Part shown: positions 45,540 through 58,215 of the stretch, one piece after another
Layout of the letters: each line of letters begins with the position of its first letter
Numbering within the stretch: the first letter of the stretch is position 1
Source: Mercenaria mercenaria
Lineage: Eukaryota; Mollusca; Bivalvia; Venerida; Veneridae
Length of the DNA stretch: 64,000 nt
Assembly (NCBI RefSeq): GCF_021730395.1
Contig: NC_069362.1
Span: 44,658,501-44,722,500, forward strand
Direction: 5' to 3'
Notes under the pieces: model-generated
Seen by the model: the letters and a program-made list of their open reading frames with translations, nothing else
Database searches by the model: none
Told to the model about the DNA's origin: nothing
Translations under genes and position numbers: made by a program

Positions 45540-48500
45540 TAATACACTTAGGTGGGCGTGGGGGAGCAATAAGGTCTACCATGCATCCCCCCTAGACTTT
45601 TTTCATAGGTACCAAATTGTTCGGCTGGACCAACCCTTTCGAAATAAAAATGTTCCCATGAAAAACTCTTTTGAACTATATAAGATTTCACTGTTTCCAT
45701 GGCAACCGTTCATTTTTGGAAAATACGCCCATATAGAGAATTATCAGTCATATCTTGTTTAGTTTTGGTGATAAAACAATAAAAATGGTGTCAAAATGTA
45801 GCTAAGACATTGGCCTTTGAATAGCAACAGTTTTTGTTAATTAATAATTTGTATATTCATGAAAATTAATAGTAATGTTACAAAATGACAACATTTTATT
45901 AGTAAATAATATTTTTTAAGTTTTAAATCAATTTAAATGTACCAAACAATTTTGATCTGTTCTGAAAGTATCTCAGTGTTTTCTTAAATAGTATTTTGTA
46001 ACATTGATGGTAACTTTTTTACTCCAAAAATAGGTATGTTTAGCTAATTTGCATAAAAATAACCATAACTACAACCAACATCTCAGGAAACAAGATACCA
46101 CTAAAATTTAATAAAATTATATAATTAAATGTTATCAACGAAATAACAATTATGTGAGCTATATTGTTTAGAAATAAAGTTTAAACACCCTTTTGAAGGA
46201 AGAATCAGTATGTAACATACTTTACACATGTTACGTTACCATTTCAATAACCTTGTTTTGTTATATAAACTATTTAGAAAATATAGATCAGACAGTTTTG
46301 ATCTGGTCTTGACGTCTCTCAGTGTTTTTTAGAATAGTATTTTATTACTGTGAAGGTAAATATTTTTTCTACATTAGGTATTATAGCAATTTTGCAGAGA
46401 TTAATCTATGCTGAAACAGACATCTCTGAAAACAAGATATAACTAAAACTGAACAACATGATGAACTAAACTGTGATTAATAAACTTGTGTTATTTGAGC
46501 TAAAGCACACGAAAATATAATATAAATACTTATTTGAAGGAGGAATCTGTTTTGTAACATACTTTACACATGTTACGTTACCATTCCAGTAATCTTGTTT
46601 TATTGTATCATTAGTTTCTCAGAAAACAGTAGAGGAATATTTAGTTATCAAGTTTATTAAATACTTTACAAAATAGTACAGCTCCATACTTCCCAAGCAA
46701 TGAGATTTTTTTCCATAACGGCGCTTTAAAGTACGTTACCACTGTACTTTGTCGTATTTAGAAATATATAGGAAGAAATCTGAACCATTGTTTTCAATAT
46801 TATGATATCATCGATTTGTTAAAACTTTAAAGTATTAATTCTAACATTCTTTCTTCACTGTTGTCAACAAAGAAATCATCTGAAACATTCATTACACATT
46901 CAATGTTCCTTTTTCATTTTGAATTAATGCATCTTATTAGTTGAATTATACTTATATCTGTTTCTTAAATTTGTTGTTCTTTTATTTGATGGTTCCAGTA
47001 TTGTTGTCAATAATTACATTTTACATTGATTACATATTTTTATGCATATATTCTGTATATATTAATAATGTATACATCCTTGCTAACATCCATACACTGA
47101 TAATAGGGTTACAATTTGGGGATGCCTTTCATGGAAAATGTTTCAATGGAATATTTATCTTGTTTTGTGTTATTGTGAAGTGCATCTATGCAGTTATTTA
47201 CGTGAGAAATAAAGCAGTTTTGTTTTTAGTTTCTGAAACACATGGGCTTATTGATGAAATATTCACTGTTGAAAAGCTGCACTGAACAAAAACTAGAAAA
47301 CAAAATGAAATTTCAGGTACTTTAAGTAATCCTTAGATTTAAACTTACAAAATTGGAAAAAGCAGTCAAGAATGTGAATGATATTAAGTGTTTGAAAACC
47401 AAAATTGTTAGAAAAACAATCACATAGTGCTATTTAAAACTGCTAGAAAGATACTGACTGCTTTATGAACAGCACTTCAGAGTTGTTGAAAACAATTTGC
47501 AATAGACTTTAAGAAGATCCTTTTGAAGCAAAGATCGCAACAAAGCATATAAATAGCAAACTCAGTTGGATCATGTCTGTTTATGAGAGGTTATGAAGTG
47601 TGAAAAGCACATTACGCCCCCTAGCGCTGGCTTGAGAGGAATTCTATTTTAGTAAGTATGGTCCAAAAGGACCAGAAAATCTAACAACACTGAAAGCGAG
47701 TACGAGGAGACTTTTAACAACCGTCACATGGCACTTAAAGACTTTTTAGAGATCATCCTTTGGAAGCATAACAACACAATCAAGCAAAATAATAGCTGAC
47801 TTTATTTGATTATATCTGTTCGTTAGATGTAGTGAAATGTGAAACTGCCCTCACGACCACTATAGAACTAGCTTAAACAGTCTTCTGTTATAGTAAAATT
47901 TTATGGATTACTTAAAATTTTAACATAAAATCAAATGAAATGTCTGAAAAATATGAAATGCACACAATCACAGTATGAGGCAGCAGTGTTACAAGAATCA
48001 AATTATGCACGTCTTGACTGAGATGTTACTTACGATGTTTTCACTTTAATGTTACTTAATACAGCATATTTGCTCTCTTGTTGGTTATCTGTTATGAATA
48101 ATATGTTGCTTTGTAGCATATTATTTATAAATTAGAAAGCAAATGACAAAAGAAGATCATAGGCTCTCAAACCATCACTTTAGTTTTTATGAATGACATT
48201 TGATTACACTTTGATTCTGAAGTAATTTGTTTCATACTCTCGAGTTTCTTGCTACAGTTTGAACTTTTGAAAAGAGAGGTCATGCCTTTGTCATAACCTT
48301 TGGCATGTAACTTAATTGATAATCAAACTTTGTTATGATTGATGCATAGTTACACTTAGTAGTGTTTCTCTTAATTGCTGGTATATCCAGGAATATTCCA
48401 CCATATAATATAATTTAGTCCTTGTCAGAACAATTTATAATACTAAAAAATATTTTGTACCTTCTGTCATTCTTGTAAATGTTTCAAAATGACTACAACA

Positions 48501-50044
48501 GTCTTCTTTATTTCATATCTATAAAGTTTTATATATTTCTTATATCTTGATCTGGTATCACTAAAACAGTTTTGTTCAGCTGGTTTTAGTTTTAAATCTA
48601 AAGTTTTTACTTTAAATACCAGCATATTTTCTTTTGTTTATTAGTTTTGGTTTAGCACCGCTTTGCAACAGAAATTCTGTACCGGAACTACTCAGTTCTC
48701 TGCAAGCAAGTGCTAAGTTCTCAGCATTGTACACGTGTAAGTCTACTTCTACTTAGCTGACTTAAGACACGATGTCTGTATTGAATCGTCATGGAGAGCA
48801 AAGACCTCATCCAGATATCTGACTCAGGACCCTATGATTCATCCTACAAAGCTAGGGTTGGTTTCGTATATGCTCTTATAATGCTACTTTTTCTAAAATT
48901 CAAAAAGTACTTTTATAAAACTTGACTTTTACTCACAGGAAGACTGAAAATGTCAGCTGAATGATCATTATATTGTGGATGCACAGATGGATATTATTAC
49001 ATGTTTTATTGAAATTCCATCTAAAATTATAGTTACATGGATAGTGCAATATATATTGTAGGCAATTTCTGAAATAACAGAAGAAAACCTTCTTAAAACT
49101 AACAGCTAACAGTTTAAGTAATCAGTTTGCGACAATATGGGCTTCAACTTCTTAAATATCTTTTTAAAAAGCAATGGTAGTGGTAACGTATTATAAAGTG
49201 TGTTACGAAAAAATATCACACTGTCTGACAAGAAAAGAAGTAGATTTTATTATTATAGTACACAATAAGTAATATTAATTATGTTTCTGGAATATTTTCT
49301 GAATAATTGATGCAATACAACAAGGTTGTTGAAATGGTAACGTAACATGTGTAATGTATGTTACATTTTTATTCTTCCTTTAATAAAGTGTTAATTCTAT
49401 GTCTGCAAACATTAAAGACCACATAAAAATTGGTTTTTCATTGATAACAATTAATTATATCATTTTATTCAGTTTTAGGGGTTTCAGAATTTTATTCGTT
49501 GTTTGTGACACTGGTTCATTTTATGCAAATTAGCTGAGCACATCCATTTTTTAGTAAACAAAAGTGCCATAAGACTAACAAAATGATATATTGCAAAACA
49601 CTGAGAGACTTTAAGACCAGAACAAAGCTGATTGGTACATTTAAATTGATTTGAAACTTAGAAAATGTTATTTTTTAACAAAAGTTTGTTATTTTTTAAT
49701 ATATTCATTAATATTCATGAATATGCAAATTAGTTAATTAAAATTAAAATATTGCCATTTAAAGGCCAATGTCCTAGCTCCATGTTGACACCATTTTTAT
49801 TGTTTTATCACCAAAACTGACCAAGATATGACTGATTATCATCTACATTGTCGTCCTTTTCAAAAATGAACGGTTGCCATGGAAACAGTGGAATCATATA
49901 TAGTTCAAAAGAGGTTTTTCATGGGAACATTTTTTATTTCAAAAGGATGGTCCTGCCGAACAATTTGGTACCTATGAAGAAAAGTCTAGGGGGGGGGGGG
50001 GGCGCATAGTAGACCTTATTGGCCCCGTACTAACTTGTGTAATA
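45540..50044. mobile_element. Large terminal-inverted-repeat element, non-autonomous
   Basis: The ends are inverted copies of about 720 bp (45545-46265 and 49318-50040), sharing CAATAAGGTCTACYATGC, GGTACCAAATTGTTCGGC and CCATGGCAACCGTTCATTTT. Within the left end a segment with GTAACATACTTTACACATGT is duplicated directly (46210-46265 and 46555-46615). The 2.7-kb middle has no transposase-like frame. A hydrophobic 114-residue frame at 46941-47285 is AT-driven and I do not call it. Another repeat is nested at about 47510-47890. The family is unknown to me. Confidence 0.8.
47510..47890 (+). repeat. Interspersed repeat R (copy 1), nested in the inverted-repeat element
   Basis: Contains AGATCCTTTTGAAGCAAAGA, ACGCCCCCTAGCGCTGGCTT and GGACCAGAAAATCTAACAAC. 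It is similar to 56851-57222 and, in reverse, 60150-60400, but more diverged than those two are from each other. Confidence 0.7.
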
Positions 50045-50185
50045 AAGCTTTGACGTCGACGTCGTTTATAGTATAGGAGACGTTGGTCAAATTGACTTGT
50101 TTATATAGTAAAAGAAAGTAGTTTTTTGATGTTTCGACAGCAAAAGTTAACATGTGATAAAATGAATATTACATTTGTGACTTTC

Positions 50186-50285
50186 CACATTGAATTTATT
50201 AAACTCGTTGAATAAAAGTGATAAAATGCTCGACAGAGCCTCGCATTTTATTATTTCATTCAACTCGTTTAATAAATTCAATATG
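50186..50285. repeat. Short palindromic element (about 100 bp)
   Basis: CATTGAATTTATTAAACTCG reads back as its complement at the other end, around a CTCGACAGAGCCTCG centre. It would form a long hairpin. Confidence 0.85.
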
Positions 50286-50424
50286 AAAAGACACTCATGT
50301 AAATTAAATATCCTCTATGTATAATATACAGGAGTATGTTTCCCTGGCTCAAAATGTACAAATGTCAAGCTTTTTGTTATACTTTTTGCGTATAACATAA
50401 TGAAAGAAAACGGTTGCTTTTAAT

Positions 50425-50871
50425 TCACAAAATACATTTGGCGATGTTACGAACAGTGTTAGAAGTAGTACACTTACCACATGTGCATTTGTTAACAACA
50501 TAACCAAAACTATGACTACATAATGGTGGCTGATTTAGGACATCTTTATGCCCGCGGTTTTTGTAGCACATTTCGTTTTTACGTCCAGGCGACAAATCAT
50601 AATGTGTGGCTTCTTCATTGTTTACAAGCTTTTCGTATAATTTGAGCACGTGACTCATGTTACTCTCCCCCCCACATGACCTAGATCCGACATAGGGATC
50701 ATCAAGATAAACATTCTGATCAAGTTCAATGAAGATAGTGTCATAAATGGGACATCTAGAGTGCAGAAACACGGTGTATATGCATATCAGATCCCTCTCT
50801 GTGGAAAATGAGAAAAGGATCCCTCTCTGTTCGCGCACAGGACAATCTTTGTGCTTAACAATAATCCCCAA
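50425..50871 (-). CDS. Unrecognised 148-residue cysteine-rich frame, probably of a mobile element
   Basis: The frame has no family I recognise. It shows YDLSPGRKNEMCYKNRGHKD and then CSHSFGYVVNKCTCGKC, a possible zinc-binding cluster near the C-terminus. Its first third lies in an inverted repeat; the mirror copy (52302-52523, plus strand) encodes KHKECPVHEQRG where this one has KHKDCPVREQRG. The frame extends upstream of the first ATG before meeting a stop, so the true start is unclear. Position inside an inverted duplication suggests it belonged to a transposable element and not to the host. It may be non-functional. Confidence 0.35.
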   Translation of the reverse strand: MGIIVKHKDCPVREQRGILFSFSTERDLICIYTVFLHSRCPIYDTIFIELDQNVYLDDPYVGSRSCGGESNMSHVLKLYEKLVNNEEATHYDLSPGRKNEMCYKNRGHKDVLNQPPLCSHSFGYVVNKCTCGKCTTSNTVRNIAKCIL

Positions 50872-52521
50872 CGTCAGTGAGCTCGGAAAATCGAAAATTT
50901 CCTTCTAAACACATTTTTTGTACATAAAAACATAAACCACGGAATGACGTAGCTATATACCATTGCTTTTGCATTGTTACATTTGTTTTATCAGTTGACA
51001 CAAGTCCAAACGAAGACGGAATGTAGCCGGAGGTACCGGCTTAGATGAACATGGTGCGACGTTTATGAAACTTTAATACAACTTTCCTTGAATATAGCAA
51101 ATATCTAGTACCTTAGATCTGAAGCCGTTGATCCAATCTTATTTGTAAATACACAATATGTGGATATTTTCATCGTATTTCCTTAAACATTTCGATTTCG
51201 TTAATGCACGAGATCCCTCTCAGTCGGCTCAAAATTGCCTTACAGGACTCCTTTTGATTCTCTGCAGACGGCACGAGAACCCTCTCGGACACAGTTAATT
51301 TTCTTTCGACACAGCTGCCTTCTCAATTTAACTTAAGTGTTAGAGTTATGAGATAGTGTTTGTATTTAAAAGCACCACAATAATTATATGTTATTAACTA
51401 TGCACAAGTTTTGCAGCAGAAATAGATTATACGACTTTAGGAGCGCAATATTCTTCCGCTAAAGGACTTGATGCACGAGTGCATATTTACCGATGTAAAG
51501 ATGATAACCTTTTTATTGCATAGGCATACAATGTAATGTAACTACTATTACTTTGTTCAATAGTCTGAATAAGATTGACAATACTGAACTTAATAAAAAT
51601 GTTAATGCCGCGACACACATTCAATTACGTCATGCATCCAATATGAAAGTCATGTGTCAACGTGTTGAAAAAATATCGATGTTTTCGGTTCAGACTTGTG
51701 TGCCGGTTTTTTTATTGTACAGATATGTCGCTGAACCTTTTCAGACAAGCTATACATGAATAGCCCCTCTTTTTATCAAAGGAAATTATACAATCTCGCG
51801 TTTAAAGGTTGTTTGTGTATCACTAAGGTATCGGTAAATTTGATGATAAAATCTAAATATGAAGGTTAGCTGAAATTGCTGATATATTTTCATTTTAAAA
51901 GCATATTAAAGGAAGTAAAACGCCATGATCTATTTTCTTTAGAAACAGATGTTGTTTTCAAGAATACCATCTCAAAATTCTAACACTGAAGTTGAGGTTG
52001 CCGGTGCCGATAGAAAATTTTGTAGAAGAAAGTTCCCGTGCCGGGAGCAGGGTGTCAAGAGGGATCCTGTGAGGCAAAATTGCATCGACTGAGAGGGATC
52101 CCGTGCATCAACGAAATCGAAAGTATTGCGTTTTTAAGGAAACATGTTAAAAATAACCAAAATAAAGTGTGTTTACAAATAAGATGGGATCAACGACTAC
52201 ACATCTGCTACATTTAAAAAAGTCGTATTTAAGTTTCATAAACATCGCACGACATTCATCCAAGCCAGTACCCTCCGTCTACATTCCATCGTTATCTGGA
52301 CTTGTGTCAACTGATAAAAAAATGTAACGATAAAAAAGAAATGGTATATAGCTACGTCATTCCGTGGGTTAAATGTTTTCATGCACAAAAATGTGTTTTC
52401 GACGAAAATTTTGATTTTTTGAGCTCACTGACGTCGGAGTTCATTTTTAAGCACAAAGAGTGTCCTGTGCACGAACAAAGAGGGATCCGTTTTCTCATTT
52501 TCCGATATGCATATACACCGT
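50770..52521. repeat. Inverted duplication (arms 50770-51345 and 51985-52521)
   Basis: The arms share ACGGTGTATATGCATATC / GATATGCATATACACCGT, CGGAATGACGTAGCTATATA, TTTATCAGTTGACACAAGTC and GAGATCCCTCTCAGTCG-like strings in inverted order. The centre (51346-51984) has no recognisable gene. The arms are diverged by many small changes, so the structure is not recent. Confidence 0.8.
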
Positions 52522-53520
52522 GAAAAAAACATTCCTTTGATTTGAGCTGGTGACCTAGATTTTGATCCCACATGACTCAGTTTCAATCTTGACCTTGAGA
52601 TAGTCAAGACAAACATTCTGAGTTTCAGGAAGGTAGTATAGTTTTCGGTAAATTTTGAGTAAGAATCACGATTTTGGCCACAAATTAGCTGGCTCTTGAT
52701 GTAACACAAATCTTAAAACGAAGTTAGAACTATTTTGAAAACTAAATTCCCTTTACAGATAGCACTAACCTTTCAACAGATTATGTGTCTGCTTGCTGTA
52801 CTGCACCTTTGGTGCACTTCAAAATCCTCAAGACTCTGCATAGTTCGCCATCTTGAAACAATTTTGTGAAACCATGTGACGTCATTCAAGTGAATCACTT
52901 CCAACAAACTGTGAGCAACAGGTATCATTTTGCACATATATTAAAACAAAACGTAGTTATTCCAGACAAACGCTTTAATTTAGATCGTTAATTACAAATA
53001 TAAATCGCCACATTTTTTTCATTCTTTTTGAACTTCTTGGCAATAGATTTCTTTCAAATACATAATATGCATGAGAACAAAGAGCTATAAAATGTATATT
53101 ATACTTCTGTGATGAGAACCCTTATCAGAAGTTATTTCTCGTTGCAATAAACATTTTAAGCGATGAAGACAGTAAAATGTAAATTTCAAGTGCTGTCATT
53201 GTTTTATCAAATCGCCAAGAAGATTAGAAAGTGATTAACATAACATAAGGTTTAGTTCAAAATAAGATTATTTTATTTTCAAATATGAAATTTGAATATA
53301 GATCTACTTGAAAGCCTATTCGTAAAAGCAGTATTTTTATTTCTATACAAAGGTAACTGCTAAATTATCTGCCACGTGTTGCATTTTCGTACCTTCACGT
53401 CCTTGACATGAACATTTTAAGCAAAAACCTACAATTACTATTAATAATACATCTCGATATGATCCTTGGAAATAATCAAGTTAATTCTGATACAGAGCCG
53501 CATGTCTGGTGACAAATGTC
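52522..53520. repeat. Duplicated upstream flank of the GT31-D unit
   Basis: 52650-52785 matches 25755-25890, and 53147-53520 matches 10427-10730. The stretch between (52790-53146) shows nothing I recognise. Confidence 0.65.
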
Positions 53521-54780
53521 AGGGGCTTACCTGGGCATACGCTTACACACAATTCAAATTTGGCACCATGGAACTGGAAAGGCTTTAAATGCTGAAATGA
53601 AAATGCAGTAAAATGTTAAGCCTAAGGAGGTTATGTGGCTTTTTAAGTTCTTTATTTAAACAAAAGCATCTTAATGAGAATTCACAGAACTCTAACTCTC
53701 CAACACATTAAGTCTGGCATAATTCATTTGTATCGAAGTAATTTAAAGAAATTTCTGCGAAATGGATTTTTAACATTTTAAAATCTTAAATAAAATTTCT
53801 CGTGAATACTAGTAGGGGCCAAGTATCGTGCCAGAGCAATCGAGCTGTTGAAGCAAACACTATACATAACAATATGGTTATAATCCGCAAAGTATCTGGG
53901 TCTTTCAAAAGATGAAAGGTATATACATATTTCTGTAATCATTTAGTTAGAATCTTTAAAGTTGTGTACTCTTTTGGGACATTTTCCGATCTCTTTCCGT
54001 TTCTAAAAGATATAGACAAAGGTTAAAGGTTCTGCTTCATATCTTTGTTCAAATATGATGACAATGATTGGTGATGTTTATTATTTTTAATTGATATGTA
54101 ATATTTAACTAACTCATTACTACTTAAAATTATCATGAAACATTTTGTATTGGTTCTAATGAATCTCACTTTTAACATAACGTGTCTTGGTAATGGTTTG
54201 TACAAAAACGGAATATTTGCATTTTTATTAAGTATATATACAGTATTTATTACCATAAATGGTTTGTGTTAAGGTTGAGTGTTTGTAACAAGCCATGAAA
54301 ATAAAAAGAATAGGTGATCATGTAAATTGAGGAAATCTCAGCAAAACCATGAATTCTCACCAGTTCATTTTAAATATGACCGATAGCTATGTAGGAAGCA
54401 AATTAACTGCAAAACTTATAGAATATACTTTTAACAATATAATCGAATGTTTTTCTGAGTACGTAATCCTTCAAATGCTTTTGTTTCATCGCTTACACGC
54501 ACTGGTTTAATTTATTAACTAATAACAGACGTTATTTTTCATTGTTGTCCGCATATGCCAGCTAGTGAGATATATTTTTCAGTTTCTGGCAAATTTGTAT
54601 ATTAAATATGAACCACAGAATATAGGGTAATACATATACATTATATTTACCACAAGATAATTATATGATTTTAGGCGGCTTATAGACCCATTGGGCCGAG
54701 TGCTGTACTATTTGTGTATATATGTATTGTAATACTTATACACATGTCACGTTAATAAAACATTTACTTACTTACTTACT
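53521..54780 (+). mobile_element. 3' end of a retroelement with TTAC-repeat tail
   Basis: This block interrupts the upstream flank that is continuous in the A unit. It ends AATAAAACATTTACTTACTTACTTAC, preceded by GACCCATTGGGCCGAGTGCT, a pattern I recognise from bivalve LINE 3' ends. No coding motif remains. Confidence 0.5.
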
Positions 54781-55290
54781 GTTACCTAGTTTTTTTTATA
54801 GTTTTTTTTCGGATAAAGAATTCTCTTACAGAGTGGAAAACCACTGAACATTAATTCATGTGTTGAAAATAAACAGTTAAGCTTTCGTGCCGTGATATTG
54901 CGATAATTTGATGTGAAATATGAAATTGTATATTTGAATTTTGTCATCATATCTAAAATTTTGCTTTCTCATATCTTATCTTTGTGTGTTCGATTTGTAC
55001 TGTAGTAAAGCTGCCGTTGCAAGGGTAGAAGCAAAAGTGGCACTAACGGAACACCGTACATGAAGGTATGAACAATCAATTCTTTCAGGCGTAAAATAAT
55101 TTTCATAGCTAGTTCAGCCGTTGCACATGAAAGATAAATTTCATCTATGTGCTTTTACCTAATTAAAGCGTTTAATTTAATAGTATTGCGAGAATAACAC
55201 AACTAACTTTCAACAGAGCAGAACGTGCATTACAGAGGAAATATACTAAACATGGTCAAATATTTCGACAGATGAAAACAGGTCTGATAC
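54781..55290 (+). repeat. Upstream flank of GT31-D, including repeat remnant (copy 4 of 4)
   Basis: Resumes the flank seen at 10840-10925 (TCTTACAGAGTGGAAAACCA), then a remnant of the interspersed repeat (GATATTGCGATAATTTGATG). From 55040 it matches the immediate upstream DNA of the other GT31 copies (CTTTCAGGCGTAAAATAATT). Confidence 0.7.
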
Positions 55291-55299
55291 AAAAGAAAT

Positions 55300-55640
55300 G
55301 GACATTTAAACTTCTGATGGAGACAGACAATTGATTGATGGAGACTAGTGTTTTTTATGGAGACAGTTTTTCACATAAGGGAAATAAACATTAATAGTAA
55401 CGTCTTTTAGGGAGACAGTTTTTCATACGAGGGAAATAGACTTCAACACTAACGTTTTAAGGAGACAGTTTTTCACACGAGGGAAATAAACATTAATAGT
55501 AGCGTCTTTTATGGTGACCAGTTCATACAAGGGAAATAGACATTAATACTTGCATTAGGAATGTAAACTTCTTCTGACTGAAGACAATTTTGATACAAGG
55601 GAAATGGATTTTAATAGTTACATAAAAAAGATAAAGTACC
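55300..55640 (+). repeat. Minisatellite upstream of GT31-D
   Basis: Repeats of GGAGACAGTTTTTCACACGA and GGGAAATAAACATTAATAGT, ending about 20 bp before the ancestral ATG. Confidence 0.8.
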
Positions 55641-55708
55641 TAAAACGTCATTATTGACAAAATGAATTGCGGATTTCGTTTTAAAAAATTTAATTGTTTT
55701 TGTCGTAT

Positions 55709-56803
55709 ATGTTACTGGTATTTGCCGTCATTATAATTATTTTATCACAGGAAAAAGTACGCTTTCACACGTTCAAAGTGAAAGAATATATTGCTAACAT
55801 TTTCAGATCTTGGGTGACATATGACGCATCCAAGGAAATTAATAAGATTACAATGAAATCAGAAGTATCACAAAATAACAACTTAACAACACGCATATCT
55901 CCGTTGAAAGCGAAAAACATTTTTAAAGTGGAAATAAAGCCAGATTTAATGAAACTAATAAATCCGTCAAATCCGAAATTTGCCCTCACAGTAAATGGAT
56001 CTTATCTTCTTGAAAATAAGAACCACTGCTCCTCTGTGTCAAATTTGACAATTCTTGTTATGGTCATATCAGCACCAAACAACTTTCAAATGAGAATTAC
56101 AAACAGAGAAACCTGGGCAAATGGAAGCTTTTATTCTTCGTATGGAACAATTAAAGTTATCTTTCTTCTTGGCATCATTGATGATTCTAGAGTTCAAGAT
56201 AACATTGAGAAAGAGTTTAAGCTCTATGGAGATATTGTACAGGGATCATTCATAGATTCTTATCACAACTTGTCGCACAAATCTGTTATGGGCTACAAAT
56301 GGGCAACTGAACGATGTAGAAATGCTAAATATGTTATCAAAACAGATGACGACATTGTAATCAATATGTTCCGAATATTCAAATCTGATATTCACATGAT
56401 GTCTTTGAACCAAAATCATGTGCATTGCCTACGTTTAACTCGATCTATTGTTTTTAGAGTGAAACGAAGTAAATGGTTTGTCGAATCTAATCAGTTTAAA
56501 GGAAAGACTTTTTATCCGCCATACTGTAGCGGACAGTACGTGTTGATGCTAAATGTCATAGTTCCATATCTATACGAATCGGTATTGCAAACTCCGCTGT
56601 TTTGGATTGATGATGTATTTATATACGGACTTGTTATGGGCAATATACCCGCACTAAAATACAGACAGATAACTGAAGAAGAAATTGGATCTTACAGAAG
56701 TTGGGAACAGGAAAAGTCTAATTGCAGTTTTGTATACCAAGTTACTGAAACTGTTACTGAGATGAATGATGTCTGGGCAGCTATTATGAAGCAATATACT
56801 TAA
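55709..56803 (+). CDS. GT31-family beta-1,3-galactosyltransferase-like protein (copy D)
   Basis: The ancestral start codon used by copies B and C (here ATG at 55662) is out of frame because one base is missing around 55690. The first in-frame ATG is at 55709 and gives 364 residues. That start still keeps the hydrophobic anchor (MLLVFAVIIIILS) but loses the short basic cytosolic tail, so targeting or topology may be altered. The catalytic domain is complete: RETWANG, KSVMGYKW, KTDDD, YPPYCSGQYVL and WIDDVFIYGLVMG, with N-glycosylation sequons as in B. It faces the broken UGM copy, about 4 kb away in convergent orientation. It is either a working gene with a new start or an early-stage pseudogene. 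Confidence 0.8.
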   Translation: MLLVFAVIIIILSQEKVRFHTFKVKEYIANIFRSWVTYDASKEINKITMKSEVSQNNNLTTRISPLKAKNIFKVEIKPDLMKLINPSNPKFALTVNGSYLLENKNHCSSVSNLTILVMVISAPNNFQMRITNRETWANGSFYSSYGTIKVIFLLGIIDDSRVQDNIEKEFKLYGDIVQGSFIDSYHNLSHKSVMGYKWATERCRNAKYVIKTDDDIVINMFRIFKSDIHMMSLNQNHVHCLRLTRSIVFRVKRSKWFVESNQFKGKTFYPPYCSGQYVLMLNVIVPYLYESVLQTPLFWIDDVFIYGLVMGNIPALKYRQITEEEIGSYRSWEQEKSNCSFVYQVTETVTEMNDVWAAIMKQYT

Positions 56804-56850
56804 AATGCTGTCATTATGTCATTACAAAACTGCATTACAATTTACTAATA

Positions 56851-57222
56851 AAATCTGTAAAAAGATCCTTTGAAAGCAAAGAATGCAACCAAGAAGAATA
56901 ATAGCAGACTCGGTTTGACTGAGTCTGTTCATGAGAGGTAATGAAATGTGCAACACCTCTCACGCCCCCTAGCACCGGCTTAAGCGGAACTCTATTACAC
57001 ATATGTTGAATGGACTCCATGATCCCAAAGGACCAGAAAATATAACAACACTGAATCCAAGTACGGGGAGACTTTTTACAGCCGCCACACGGCATTTAAA
57101 GATTGCTGTTGTGATAGTTAATAAAACCTGTAAAAAGATCCTTTGGAAGCAAAGAATGCAACCATGAAGAATAATAGCAGACTCGGTTTGATCGAGTCTG
57201 TTCATGAGAGGTAATGAAATAC
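56851..57222 (+). repeat. Interspersed repeat R (copy 2), with internal partial duplication
   Basis: Inserted in the 3' flank of GT31-D; the flank resumes at CTCACATGATGTATTTATTT. AAAAAGATCCTTTGGAAGCA through GAGTCTGTTCATGAGAGGTA occurs twice (56858-56945 and 57130-57215), bracketing CACGCCCCCTAGCACCGGCT. Confidence 0.75.
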
Positions 57223-57598
57223 CTCACATGATGTATTTATTTTCTTGCAAATTAAGAGTAAGACATATCTGTTCTACGTATAAGTTTTTTTCTTTTGATT
57301 ACATTCCTTTTTTTCTGTTTGTTTGGCTGTCATACAATTTTTCATCCCACTCTTGGCAATGTATTGACGGTCAAATTATTTAACTATTAAGCTAGGTATA
57401 AAGTGATTGAAGTTTATAGTTCGCCCTGAAGAACATTTTCAATTCTTGTTTGGTTGACTTCTTTCTTTGTACTGAGATAGTGTATATAACATGAATTGAC
57501 ATAAACCTTTTCAATATGCTACAAACTATAATAGTTTAACATTTATAACTTGTTCTGGGCATTCCCACATACACTAGTTTCTTTTATATATACATGTC
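57223..57598. other. 3' flank of GT31-D
   Basis: Homologous to 17297-17700 and 35080-35420. Non-coding. Confidence 0.55.
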
Positions 57599-58215
57599 AC
57601 AGAACAGAACAGAACATATTTTATTTCTCACAAAAACTACTAATGCAACAGTTCTAGTGACAAGCAATAACATTTTAATATTGGCTTGATAACGAAATTG
57701 TGACTTTAAGAATATAGATGTGTTCAAATCAATGGATGGAAAATATTTTCGGATGGACATACATAATTAATAACAGTTTGATGTTTGTCAATATCTGTAC
57801 AATTAAATAAGTAAACATTCTAAAGCTATTATTTCTACCAGCATCACCCTCATTATACAGAATGTTTAATATCTACACCTTTAATCCATATATTGAACAG
57901 AAACGAACGTTATACAAGTGCAATACTTGATCCGCCCCAAGCTCACGAAACATTCACTCTAGTGCTTTTTTTTATAAATAGTAGCATTATGGCATAGAAA
58001 CAATATACTTCATTACAACCAAACCTGTTGCTCACTGCATAATCGCCGCCTACATCGACAAATTAAAATACCAGAATAGTCTAAAGCATGTACAATGTTG
58101 CTTTAGAGCAGAAGATATATTTATAAATTACACAAACATAATAATGAATAGAATGAATTATGTCACAGTCTATGTGTGCGTATTTCAAGTGCTCTATGGA
58201 TAAATTTATCTAACA
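57599..58215 (-). mobile_element. 3' end of a minus-strand LINE
   Basis: Starts CACAGAACAGAACAGAACAT followed by ATTTTATTTCTCAC; on the minus strand this is AATAAAAT and a TTCTG-repeat tail. It interrupts a flank continuous after copies B and C. No coding motif remains. Confidence 0.55.

Noticed and set aside
46941-47285. 114-residue hydrophobic membrane protein
   Set aside because: AT-rich composition favours F/I/Y/L codons; there is no conserved motif and it lies in the middle of a non-coding inverted-repeat element.
45540-50044. Polinton-like element
   Set aside because: Long inverted ends fit, but 4.5 kb is far too short and no polymerase, integrase or capsid-like frame is present.
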